IMG/VR virus record: IMGVR_UViG_3300020215_000110
Span: 1 to 32,397 of that record
Source: a virus
Reading direction: 5' to 3' (one strand)
Length of the DNA: 32,397 nucleotides
Shown here: in pieces, positions 6,101-13,576 of the stretch
Numbering within the stretch: position 1 is the stretch's first letter
How the letters are laid out: each line of letters starts with the position of its first letter
Program-made: the position numbers and the translations under genes
The notes under the pieces: model-generated
What the model was told of the DNA's origin: nothing
What the model saw: the letters and a program-made list of their open reading frames with translations, nothing else
The model's database searches: none

Positions 6101-7892
6101 CATCTTTGACTACATCGCAGCCCAGGAGGTGGCGTACAAGCTCCCTATTCGTATCAATGAGAACTGGACGTGGAGCATGGCCGAACACATTCGGCTCTCC
6201 GTTTTGTATAAGAACTCCCAGCTCGCAACCGGGAAGGACGATTTTAAGCCCGTAAAGAACATCACCCGGCCAATCCTCAACCTTCAGTACCGTGCAGAAG
6301 GGTTTGATGTGAAGGACATCACCATTTTCGTCAACGAGCAGGAGAACTACCACAAATCCTTCCTGGTGAAGAAATTCCACGAGAAATGGGCGTTAGAGAA
6401 CTCGATAGACACCTTTATCGACACCTTGGTTGAAAGCTATGTGGATTTCGGTGGGGCTTTGGTTAAGCACGTCAACGACGTAAAGCCTGAAGTCGTACCG
6501 CTCCAATCCATCGTGTTCTGTGACCAGACCGACATTCTCTCTGGCCCGATTGGTATCAAGCACTACTTCTCACCCGATCAGCTCCTAGCGATGGCAGACA
6601 AGGGATGGGGCAACAAGAAGTACGGCGCTAATTGCTCATTGGAGGAGGCTATTGAGGCTTCACGCGATATTAAGAAGGACACTGAAGGAGGTCAGCTCAA
6701 CGACACACCAGGTAGGTACGTCGAGGTCTACGAAGTGCACGGCAACATGCCGGAGCGCTTCCGTACCCACACTGATTCAAAGAAGTACGAAGGTCAGCTC
6801 TTTATCGGCTGCATGTACCAGAAGAAGGATGGGACAAAGAAGAACATCGTCCTCTTTCACATGCCCGAGACCAAATCACCCTTTAAATTCATCGCACGTG
6901 ACGCGATCTACGGCCGTGCACTCGGATTTGGCGGCGCAGAAGAACTCTTTGAAGCACAGGTGTGGACAAACTACGACGAGATACGCAAGCAGGGTCTCAA
7001 AGACGCAGCCTCGAAGACCATTCTCAAAGCGTCAGGCGTTATGGGCGCGACGATTGCCCAGAAGAACAAGGTTCGCGACATGGAGAACCTGCAAATCATC
7101 GACGTTGGGCCTGATGGTGACTTGAACCAGATCGACACCTTCCCGCGAAACATTCAGATATTTGATAACTCACAACAGGAATGGCTCGCGCACGCCCAGC
7201 AGATGGGCGCAGCTAATGATTCGATCATGGGTGTTTCTCCTAAAGCTGGCACCCCGTTCAAGCTCCAAGAACTTGTCACCCAGGAATCTCATTCACTCCA
7301 CGAATACCGCAAGGGCAAACTCGCCACCTTCATTGGTGAAATCTACCGTGATTGGTCGCTCCCGCACTTCGCGAAGGAGATTGCAAAGGGACAGAAGTTC
7401 CTCGCAGAACTCACGTTAGATGAGCTGAACTACGTCATGGACTGCATCGTACGCAATGCCGAGAACAACATGGTCAAAGAGAAGATACTCAACGGAGAAT
7501 TGATCGACCCTGAGGAGATCGAGGGATACAAAGAGATCGTCGGAGAGGAGTTCAAGCGCAAAGGGAACAAGCACTTCATTGAAATGATGAAGGACGAGAT
7601 GAAAGGCGCACCACTGGACGCCTATGTATCCATCGTCGGCAAGCAGAAGAACCTAGGCGAGGCAGTGGACAAGATTGTGAACATCATCAGATTCCTCGTC
7701 GGTTCCAACCCAATGACCCTCGCCTTCCCTGGCACGTGGAAGCTCATCAATCAGGTAGTGGAGCACTCGGGATTAGACCCCGTGGACTTCTCAGAACTCG
7801 CCGGAGCCTTCAAGAAGATGGCGGAGCAGCAGCAAATGGCGCAACAGGCACAAGCTCCCGCTCCTCAGCAAGAGGCCCAACCCGTAATCTAG
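6084..7892 (+). CDS. Portal protein
   Basis: The 602-residue protein is portal-sized and lies directly downstream of the terminase. The N-terminal half has the KPVKNITRPILNL segment and a wing-like region with VPLQSIVFCDQTDILSGP. The central part (EELFEAQVWTNYDEIRKQGLKDA, about residues 280-305) has the helical character of portal stem/wing regions. The C-terminus is Gln/Ala-rich (KKMAEQQQMAQQAQAPAPQQ), typical of the crown or barrel tail. Twelve copies are expected to form the DNA channel. Its size is nearer to podovirus-type portals than to HK97-type ones of about 400 residues. Assignment rests on size, motifs and context. Confidence 0.85.
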   Translation: MSYHADIFDYIAAQEVAYKLPIRINENWTWSMAEHIRLSVLYKNSQLATGKDDFKPVKNITRPILNLQYRAEGFDVKDITIFVNEQENYHKSFLVKKFHEKWALENSIDTFIDTLVESYVDFGGALVKHVNDVKPEVVPLQSIVFCDQTDILSGPIGIKHYFSPDQLLAMADKGWGNKKYGANCSLEEAIEASRDIKKDTEGGQLNDTPGRYVEVYEVHGNMPERFRTHTDSKKYEGQLFIGCMYQKKDGTKKNIVLFHMPETKSPFKFIARDAIYGRALGFGGAEELFEAQVWTNYDEIRKQGLKDAASKTILKASGVMGATIAQKNKVRDMENLQIIDVGPDGDLNQIDTFPRNIQIFDNSQQEWLAHAQQMGAANDSIMGVSPKAGTPFKLQELVTQESHSLHEYRKGKLATFIGEIYRDWSLPHFAKEIAKGQKFLAELTLDELNYVMDCIVRNAENNMVKEKILNGELIDPEEIEGYKEIVGEEFKRKGNKHFIEMMKDEMKGAPLDAYVSIVGKQKNLGEAVDKIVNIIRFLVGSNPMTLAFPGTWKLINQVVEHSGLDPVDFSELAGAFKKMAEQQQMAQQAQAPAPQQEAQPVI

Positions 7893-7893
7893 T

Positions 7894-8124
7894 ATGCTCA
7901 AAATCATCGCTGACAATCCACAGCTCATGGCGGAGCTACGAACCCTCCTCTATTCCAAGTTTGATGGCCTGACCCCGCACGAGGCGGAAAAACATGATGA
8001 CAAGCGGCTTGGCGAATTAGTCCGGGCACGGCTTACGGGGCGCAAGTTGGTCGATGACGCGCTCAGAGACATTGAACAACTCAAAGGGGATGATCCCCAG
8101 CCCATTACAAACCCAGCACGATAA
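7894..8124 (+). CDS. Hypothetical protein (76 aa)
   Basis: Follows the portal by stop-T-ATG. It is a charged helical protein with a hydrophobic N-terminal helix (LMAELRTLLYSKF) and an Arg/Lys-Asp/Glu rich centre. A small head-assembly factor is possible from its position. Not recognised. Confidence 0.6.
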   Translation: MLKIIADNPQLMAELRTLLYSKFDGLTPHEAEKHDDKRLGELVRARLTGRKLVDDALRDIEQLKGDDPQPITNPAR

Positions 8125-8126
8125 CT

Positions 8127-8510
8127 ATGAGAGACATTTTCTACGTCATTATCGGTCTTGTGGTCGGTTCCGCGCTGTTCGCAGCGTTGATTCCACTGCG
8201 CGAGACCACCCTTGGCGGTGCACCGAATGGCATTGCCGCAACCCAAGGAACGTCAACCGTCGTCACCGTAGGGACTACACCGACTATCCCGATTGCAGCT
8301 ACTTCGTCATGCGCAGCACGCATCATCACGACAGGTGCTTCAGCAGTGGCCATTAGCTTCAACGGCATCCCACCAACGGGAGGCCCAGGCGGTGGCGTTG
8401 CACAGGCAGCTTCAACCACGGCGGCGTACGACTGCGGTATCTATGGCGGCGGCGCAGTACAGGTGTACAGCTACGCATCGCAATCACTCCGCATCACGGA
8501 GACCCGTTAA
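8127..8510 (+). CDS. Membrane-anchored, Ala/Gly/Thr-rich beta protein (127 aa)
   Basis: An N-terminal hydrophobic segment (about residues 4-22) reads as a membrane anchor or signal-anchor. The rest is low-charge, Ala/Gly/Thr/Ser-rich and likely beta-structured, with two cysteines about 47 residues apart that could pair outside the cytoplasm. Such a protein is unexpected between portal and capsid genes. It may be a surface or decoration protein, or act at the host envelope. It resembles in style the exported proteins at 8646 and 20332. Confidence 0.6.
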   Translation: MRDIFYVIIGLVVGSALFAALIPLRETTLGGAPNGIAATQGTSTVVTVGTTPTIPIAATSSCAARIITTGASAVAISFNGIPPTGGPGGGVAQAASTTAAYDCGIYGGGAVQVYSYASQSLRITETR

Positions 8511-8514
8511 TAGA

Positions 8515-8523
8515 TGATAAAAT
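8515..8523 (+). promoter_or_regulatory. Extended -10 promoter TGATAAAAT
   Basis: Identical to the element at 5615; it ends seven bases before ATG 8531. Confidence 0.75.
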
Positions 8524-8530
8524 AGTGAAC

Positions 8531-8644
8531 ATGAGCACATTAGAATCAGCACGCCTCCCAAGACTTCGCGACAAGCACCTTGCTGAGGCAGAGGAGAAAG
8601 GATCGAAGGTCGAAAAAAAGTTACCAGCAAAAAAAAAGAAATAA
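8531..8644 (+). CDS. Small Lys-rich protein (37 aa) ending in poly-A tracts
   Basis: Leaderless start after the extended -10. A charged helical product ends in KKLPAKKKK, encoded by runs of seven (8613-8619) and nine (8629-8637) A. These A-runs could cause polymerase slippage. The collagen-like gene starts two bases after its stop, and that gene's frame is open back through the A-runs, so slippage could fuse the two. The product is probably cytoplasmic; function unknown. Confidence 0.5.
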   Translation: MSTLESARLPRLRDKHLAEAEEKGSKVEKKLPAKKKK

Positions 8645-8645
8645 C

Positions 8646-9251
8646 ATGGACAAGATTCTTGCATTGGGTGTGGCCGCAGCGATAGCACTGGGCGGTCTCG
8701 CACTCACCAAGGCAGGTGTTTCAGGCCCAATGGGGCCACAAGGCCCACGGGGGGAACAGGGAATCCCTGGAAAGGACGGACGCAACGGCGTTGACGGGAA
8801 GAACGGCACAACCGTTCTCGGTGCCACAGGAGATCAGCACTACAACGTGCAGACCTTCTTCGGTGACATCCGCATCAGCGGCTCTCGCGTATCGTCATCG
8901 ACATCAGCAAGCGTGACGTTGGCAGGCACGGAGTTCAACAACGCGTCGTACCTCGATTACACCGTAAACGTAGGCGACGTGACGTTGACGCTTCCCGCTT
9001 CAACCACGGCTCTCTGTGCTGCGCTTCCATCGAATATGCGACGCACGGTATTCATTCGACACGCGACGACAACGGCATCTTCTGACCTTACCCTCGCAGG
9101 TGGTACAGGCTTTGCGATCAAGCGTTCAGCTACGACCACCACCGCGTTTCTACACGGAGACACGGACGGGAACAGCTACTTTGAGGTTCAAATCGCACGC
9201 AATGCTCATAACCGAGACTGCACCGCGTTTGTGATCCCATTCAACGACTAA
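8646..9251 (+). CDS. Signal-anchored collagen-like surface/fibre protein (201 aa)
   Basis: ATG 8646 gives a clean N-terminal hydrophobic segment (about residues 4-20). It is followed by collagen-type Gly-X-Y triplets (about 26-53) and then a Ser/Thr-rich beta domain. The upstream in-frame extension to 8580 is poly-Lys and is rejected as the normal start. The beta domain has RRTVFIRHATTT and LTLAGGTGF segments like those in Parcubacteria envelope proteins. Collagen triplets are common in phage fibres, but a signal-anchor is not. It could be a virion appendage or an exported host-surface protein. Sits just before the scaffold gene. Confidence 0.7.
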   Translation: MDKILALGVAAAIALGGLALTKAGVSGPMGPQGPRGEQGIPGKDGRNGVDGKNGTTVLGATGDQHYNVQTFFGDIRISGSRVSSSTSASVTLAGTEFNNASYLDYTVNVGDVTLTLPASTTALCAALPSNMRRTVFIRHATTTASSDLTLAGGTGFAIKRSATTTTAFLHGDTDGNSYFEVQIARNAHNRDCTAFVIPFND

Positions 9252-9284
9252 TTATTAGAGCTGGCTCGACTCTTAATCGGGCAT

Positions 9285-9301
9285 AGCTGACCATAACAGC
9301 T
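9285..9301 (+). promoter_or_regulatory. Hairpin before the scaffold start
   Basis: AGCTG (9285-9289) and CAGCT (9297-9301) form a 5-bp stem with a seven-base loop, ending six bases before ATG 9308. Similar hairpins precede the next two genes. Confidence 0.4.
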
Positions 9302-9307
9302 TTAACT

Positions 9308-9907
9308 ATGGAACCTGAGAACGACAACTCTTTAAATAACGACCAGGGTGTGGAAGACACCGCGACTGACACAGATGTGGATGTCGAAGCTCTCAAGAAG
9401 CGAGCAGAGGAATTGGAACAAACCAATCGTCAGCTGTTCGAGAGGGCCAAAAAGGCAGAAGGCTTTGTGAAGGTAGACGGCAAGTGGGTGAAAGCCCCGA
9501 AGGCTGAAGAAGCCGTAGCCGCTATCCAAAAAGCTGAAGCCACCACAGGCGAATTACAGGAAGCACAACTCGACTTCTTTGAACTCAAAGGATACGCAGA
9601 CGAAGACGAAGTAGCGATCTTTCAGAACATCATGAAGCGCACGGGCATGTCCCACCGCGAAGTGATTAAAGATGAATACGCACTCTCTCGCATCAACGCC
9701 ATCCGACAAGAGAAAGAAGTACGAAACGCAACTCCTACCTCGTCGAAACGGAACGGCCAATCAGAAACCAATAGCATTGATTACTGGATAGCCGAAAACG
9801 AACGATCAGGGAAACTCCCCGATGACTTTGAGACCCGCGTCGCGGTGATCGAAGCAAAGGAGAAACGGCAGGGCAACGACAGAGTGCCACCGTGGAAGCG
9901 TAAGTAA
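9308..9907 (+). CDS. Capsid scaffolding-type protein
   Basis: This 199-aa acidic protein lies immediately before the major capsid gene, the usual place for a scaffold. Residues 1-27 are Asp/Asn/Glu-rich. Residues about 28-50 form a coiled coil (VEALKKRAEELEQTNRQLFE), then comes an Ala/Glu helical stretch, and the C-terminus is basic (VPPWKRK), as expected for the capsid-binding tail of a scaffold. A basic C-terminal helix binding the capsid is known for P22 and phi29 scaffolds. No protease motif was seen. Identity rests on composition and position. Confidence 0.75.
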   Translation: MEPENDNSLNNDQGVEDTATDTDVDVEALKKRAEELEQTNRQLFERAKKAEGFVKVDGKWVKAPKAEEAVAAIQKAEATTGELQEAQLDFFELKGYADEDEVAIFQNIMKRTGMSHREVIKDEYALSRINAIRQEKEVRNATPTSSKRNGQSETNSIDYWIAENERSGKLPDDFETRVAVIEAKEKRQGNDRVPPWKRK

Positions 9908-9916
9908 CCTCACTCG

Positions 9917-9945
9917 CCTGATTATTGAAAACTCAATCAATCAGG
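9917..9945 (+). promoter_or_regulatory. Long hairpin abutting the capsid start codon
   Basis: CCTGATT (9917-9923) pairs perfectly with AATCAGG (9939-9945). An inner TTGA/TCAA stem (9925-9928, 9933-9936) continues it after a small internal loop. The structure ends one base before ATG 9947. No T-run follows, so it is not an ordinary terminator. It may stabilise or process the capsid mRNA or control initiation. Confidence 0.6.
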
Positions 9946-9946
9946 T

Positions 9947-10861
9947 ATGGCTACATTAGCTACATACAAATACCAAGAAGATTGGGAGACAAAGCTCGCA
10001 GCTCGTCTCGACAGGCCGCAGAACTGGAAGGATGTATGTGATGTTCGATACACGGACACACAGACACTCGTACTTCCATACGTTTCTACGGGAGGCGAAC
10101 CAGCAGTATCGACTAGCCACTTCGCAGCGGCAGCAGAACGATCTGACACGACAAAAGTCATCCCACTCACGACTGTTACACAGTCAACAGAAACACTCGC
10201 TATCGTCACGACAGACATGGTGTCTGAATACATGGACATGGCGGACGAAGCGCAATCCAATTACGTATCGCAGATGATCTCAGCAGATCGTCTCGGTAAG
10301 AAAATGGGTGAGCGCATCGAAGCAATCATCCTCGGCAACCACGCAGCATGGACGAACATCGGTGACGATGGTTCGGGCGGCGTATCCCTCAGCACATCGA
10401 ACTTCACAGTCTCGGCATCAAACATCGACGACTTGGTTCGTGGCATCATCGAGCAAATCCAAACCGCAAACGGCTTCAATCTCTACAACGAGAAGGGAGG
10501 CTTTGCCGTATGGCGCCCAGCAGACTGGACGAAGCTCGTCGCATTCATGCAGGCAAACGGTTACTCGTTTGCTGACGAAGCACTTCGCGACGGTGGTAAG
10601 GGCCGTATGGGTAAGGAGACAATGGGTCTCTACCACTACGTCTCAACCTCGCACGCAGCTGGCCACCTCATGGCTGGTGTACGCGGTATTCAAATCCTCG
10701 GCGTTCTCAACCGAACATTCGGTAAGACCTTCCGAGTTGAACACCCAGCGTCTTCAACAGCTGGCAACCTCTCAGGTGCACTCACGTACACCCGATTGGA
10801 CTACGGTCTGAAGGTTCAGACCAACGTTCTGCCAATCATCTACGACGTGAACGTAGCCTAG
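9947..10861 (+). CDS. Major capsid protein
   Basis: The 304-aa protein follows the scaffold and fits the HK97-fold capsid class in size. An N-terminal arm precedes the spine-helix-like stretch DMADEAQSNYVSQMISADRLGKKMGERIEAIILG (about residues 96-129; helix with regular hydrophobics). The P-domain and A-domain follow. The C-terminus TRLDYGLKVQTNVLPIIYDV is a typical closing strand pair. No N-terminal delta domain is seen, which agrees with a separate scaffold. Hundreds of copies form the head. It has the highest expected expression, which gives weight to the hairpin just before its start. Confidence 0.85.
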   Translation: MATLATYKYQEDWETKLAARLDRPQNWKDVCDVRYTDTQTLVLPYVSTGGEPAVSTSHFAAAAERSDTTKVIPLTTVTQSTETLAIVTTDMVSEYMDMADEAQSNYVSQMISADRLGKKMGERIEAIILGNHAAWTNIGDDGSGGVSLSTSNFTVSASNIDDLVRGIIEQIQTANGFNLYNEKGGFAVWRPADWTKLVAFMQANGYSFADEALRDGGKGRMGKETMGLYHYVSTSHAAGHLMAGVRGIQILGVLNRTFGKTFRVEHPASSTAGNLSGALTYTRLDYGLKVQTNVLPIIYDVNVA

Positions 10862-10875
10862 TTTTGTTTCTCATC

Positions 10876-10898
10876 CCTGCCCTTTCGACGGGGGCAGG
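10876..10898 (+). promoter_or_regulatory. Hairpin between capsid and glycosyltransferase genes
   Basis: CCTGCCC (10876-10882) and GGGCAGG (10892-10898) form a 7-bp GC-rich stem with a nine-base loop, two bases before ATG 10901. It lacks a T-run. It could lower downstream expression or mark a processed 3' end of the capsid mRNA. Confidence 0.5.
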
Positions 10899-10900
10899 AC

Positions 10901-11494
10901 ATGGGAAGGAAAACGAAACCCAAAGTACTCGTAGCACTCACCGCTCAACGGTTTGTGTTTTCACGTACCACGTTTTCCTTAGTCCAAGCAGCACTCCACA
11001 GCTCTGACTTTGAGTTCGACTTCTATATGGAGATGGGGTGCGACATCGCGTCGAGCAGAAACCGCATCGCCCAGGCTGCGTTAGACCGCAACTGCACACA
11101 CCTCTTATTCGTTGATTACGATATGTACTTCCCCGGAGATGCTATCTCGCACCTTCTGAAGCAAGACAAAGACATCATCGGCGCGTCGTACAACTTCCGG
11201 GAAGAACCACTGAAAAACACCGCCGTTCCCGAAGGCCAGGGTGGTCAGGTGCATCCCGACGAGCTTCCAACAGAGCCCTTTAAGTGTGAGGCGATTGGGA
11301 CAGGACTTCTTCTTATCAAAACAGACGTACTCAAAGCACTTCCAAAGCCGTGGTTCATGTGGGGCTACACCCCTGAAGGTCTCCTCCACTTCGGAGAGGA
11401 CACGTACTTCGCACAGATGGCGAAGAAGGCGGGATTTGAGGTGTGGGCAGACCCAACCATGCGCGTCAAACATTTAGGCGAGAAACTTTTCTAA
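10901..11494 (+). CDS. GT-A-like glycosyltransferase family protein
   Basis: A 197-aa protein has a GT-A/Rossmann-type pattern. The first strand is KVLVALTA and the metal/nucleotide-binding acidic motif is FVDYDMYFP (DYD at 72-74). GTGLLLIKTDVL (about 133-144) and the acceptor-side motif GEDTYFAQMAKKAG (165-178) with a late His191 follow. Such GT2-like proteins are frequent in phage head modules, where they may glycosylate virion proteins or modify host glycans. The donor sugar is unknown. At 197 residues it is short for GT2 and may be a minimal catalytic domain. Position right after the capsid suggests a virion target. Confidence 0.75.
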   Translation: MGRKTKPKVLVALTAQRFVFSRTTFSLVQAALHSSDFEFDFYMEMGCDIASSRNRIAQAALDRNCTHLLFVDYDMYFPGDAISHLLKQDKDIIGASYNFREEPLKNTAVPEGQGGQVHPDELPTEPFKCEAIGTGLLLIKTDVLKALPKPWFMWGYTPEGLLHFGEDTYFAQMAKKAGFEVWADPTMRVKHLGEKLF

Positions 11495-11495
11495 T

Positions 11496-12179
11496 ATGCA
11501 GTTCACCGACATCAAGAACCAGGTTTACATACTCACCAAAACAAACAGTTCGTCATTCCCTGTTGCGGACTTGACCTTACTTGCCAACAACGCGATGTCG
11601 CGTGTTTCGTCTATGATTCTGCAAGCAGACGGACGATGGGAGTTTGACGACACAAACTACACCGACCTTCCAATTGGCACCACTGCACTGGTTTCAGGAC
11701 AGAGCGACTACGAGCTTTCAACCGATCACCTTGAAATCACCGATGTGGAAATCAAAGACTCGAACGGGAATTGGTATCCCCTAAAGCCGATTGATAAGAA
11801 AGACGCTGAGGATGTCGCACTCACCGAGTTCTACGAGAACTCAGGCTCACCGATGTACTACGACGTGATGGGGAAATCCGTCTTCCTCTATCCTGCACCG
11901 AACTACTCACAAGCAGCGTCCTTAAAGGTCTTCTACAAGCGAACACCGAGCTATTTCACGACCGCTGACACGACCAAGACGCCAGGCTTTGCGACCATCT
12001 TCCACGACCTCATACCCCTGTGGGTTTCCTACGAATATTCGATTGCCAATGGCTTGAAGAACTCGAACCTCTTGATGGCTGAGATCGACCGCAAAGAACG
12101 GGCACTGGTGAGTTTCTACAGTCACCGCAACAAAGACGACCAACCGATTATGAGCATGAGACCAATTTCATTCCGCTAG
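11496..12179 (+). CDS. Head-tail adaptor/connector protein
   Basis: Starts by stop-T-ATG after the glycosyltransferase. The 227-aa protein shows the layout of podovirus adaptors of the P22 gp4/phage gp6-like type. It has an N-terminal helical part, a central beta region, a GSPMYYDVMGKSVFLYPAP segment (about 117-135) typical of the family, and helical C-terminal residues LIPLWVSYEYSIANG. It should form a ring below the portal and join it to the nozzle. Assigned by pattern and order; moderate confidence. Confidence 0.7.
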   Translation: MQFTDIKNQVYILTKTNSSSFPVADLTLLANNAMSRVSSMILQADGRWEFDDTNYTDLPIGTTALVSGQSDYELSTDHLEITDVEIKDSNGNWYPLKPIDKKDAEDVALTEFYENSGSPMYYDVMGKSVFLYPAPNYSQAASLKVFYKRTPSYFTTADTTKTPGFATIFHDLIPLWVSYEYSIANGLKNSNLLMAEIDRKERALVSFYSHRNKDDQPIMSMRPISFR

Positions 12180-12180
12180 T

Positions 12181-12588
12181 ATGGCCAGCTTCCAGAAATT
12201 TAACAGCTTCGTCGAGGCTCTTGCAGAAAAGACCCACAACCTCGGTTCAGACACGTTGAAGGTGGCTCTCACCAACAGCGCACCAGTTGCGACGAACACC
12301 GTGCTCGCCAACATCACGGAAGTCTCCTACGCCAACCTCTCATCGCGCACGCTCACGGTTTCATCCTCAGCGCAGTCATCAGGGACGTACAAACTTGTCC
12401 TCGCGGATTTAACGCTTACTGCCACGGGTGCAGTTGGCCCTTTCAGATACATCGTGATTTACAATGACACGGCTTCTAACGACGAACTCATAGGCTGGTA
12501 CGACTACGGCTCCTCAGTCACGCTCGCTAACGGCGATACCTTTGTCTTGGACTTCGATGGCACCAACGGAGTGCTCCAATTAGTCTGA
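12181..12588 (+). CDS. Virion-associated protein (135 aa)
   Basis: The sequence MASFQKFNSFVEALAEK followed by HNLGSDTLKVALTN and a beta-rich remainder is a recurring small phage structural protein pattern. It usually lies among tail or fibre genes. The Thr/Ser-rich strands and GWYDYGSS turn suggest a jelly-roll or Ig-like fold. It may decorate the capsid or tail base. Precise role unknown. Stop-T-ATG start. Confidence 0.65.
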   Translation: MASFQKFNSFVEALAEKTHNLGSDTLKVALTNSAPVATNTVLANITEVSYANLSSRTLTVSSSAQSSGTYKLVLADLTLTATGAVGPFRYIVIYNDTASNDELIGWYDYGSSVTLANGDTFVLDFDGTNGVLQLV

Positions 12589-12589
12589 T

Positions 12590-13576
12590 ATGGCGACCAA
12601 CGTTGAATACGTCATTGTCGCAGGAGGAGGAGGAGGCGGATCAGGGGTCTCAGCCGCAGGCGGAGGAGGAGGTGGTGGAGCCGGGGGATACCTCGAAGGC
12701 ACCACGGCAATCACCGTCCAAGCCTATACCATCACCGTAGGCGGGGGTGGCACAGGTGGCTCAGGAGGCTCTGACAACGCCACAGCTGGCTCAGACAGCG
12801 TAGCTCTAGGGCTGACGGCCGTAGGGGGCGGTAAAGGGGCTGTAGGCCAGGGTACAGGCGGTAACGGCGGATCAGGCGGTGGAGGTGGCGGAGGCGCAGG
12901 AGGCGGATCAGGAGGCACGGGAAGCCAGGGAAACAGCGGTGGAGCCAGGAACGGTTCTACCTCAGGCGGAGGCGGTGGTGGTCACGCAAGCGCAGGTGGC
13001 AACGCTACCGACAATACAACCGCAGGGACGGGTGGTTCTGGTACGGCATCATCCATCACCGGGGCATCAGTCACTCGCGCAGCGGGTGGAGCTGGTGGAG
13101 CTGGGAATACCAACGGAGCAGGTGCAGCCGGGACGACGAACCGTGGCAACGGCGGAGGCGGAGGCGGAGCCAACACAGGCAACCACTCAGGAGGAAATGG
13201 CGGATCGGGAGAAGTCATCATCCGCTACACCGATGGCGCAGGCATCATCGCAACAGGCGGGACGATCACAACGTCAGGCGGCTACAAAATCCACTCATTT
13301 ACATCATCAGGGACATTCACAGTCACCGCGATCCCGCTCGAAGCAAGCCAGGCATCATTTACGCTCACTGGTCAGTCCGCCACGCTCCTCGAAGCAAACT
13401 GGTATTCACTTTCTTTAACGCAGGCATCGTTCACGTTCACCGGCCGGGACGTAACCCTTACGCCCCCGCCCTGGACGAGACAGACTAAAAACACTTCATC
13501 CTTTTCAGCAGCATCACGTAACTCATCGTCCTGGACTGCGCAGACTAAGAACACATCGACATTCACGAACCTATGA
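12590..13576 (+). CDS. Glycine-rich tail adhesin-like protein
   Basis: The 328-aa protein has an N-terminal strand (VEYVIVAGGGGGG) and about 200 residues very rich in Gly, arranged in tracts split by short Ser/Thr/Asn segments. This matches the Gly-rich domain of phage fibre adhesins, where polyglycine-II helices pack together (as in the gp38 adhesin of S16). After a VIIRYTDGAG...GGYKIHSFTSSGTF closing domain come short repeats: QASFTLTG/QASFTFTG and WT-x-QTKNTS-x-F, each twice. It probably binds the host surface. Short Gly tracts may vary by slippage and change specificity. Confidence 0.8.
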   Translation: MATNVEYVIVAGGGGGGSGVSAAGGGGGGGAGGYLEGTTAITVQAYTITVGGGGTGGSGGSDNATAGSDSVALGLTAVGGGKGAVGQGTGGNGGSGGGGGGGAGGGSGGTGSQGNSGGARNGSTSGGGGGGHASAGGNATDNTTAGTGGSGTASSITGASVTRAAGGAGGAGNTNGAGAAGTTNRGNGGGGGGANTGNHSGGNGGSGEVIIRYTDGAGIIATGGTITTSGGYKIHSFTSSGTFTVTAIPLEASQASFTLTGQSATLLEANWYSLSLTQASFTFTGRDVTLTPPPWTRQTKNTSSFSAASRNSSSWTAQTKNTSTFTNL

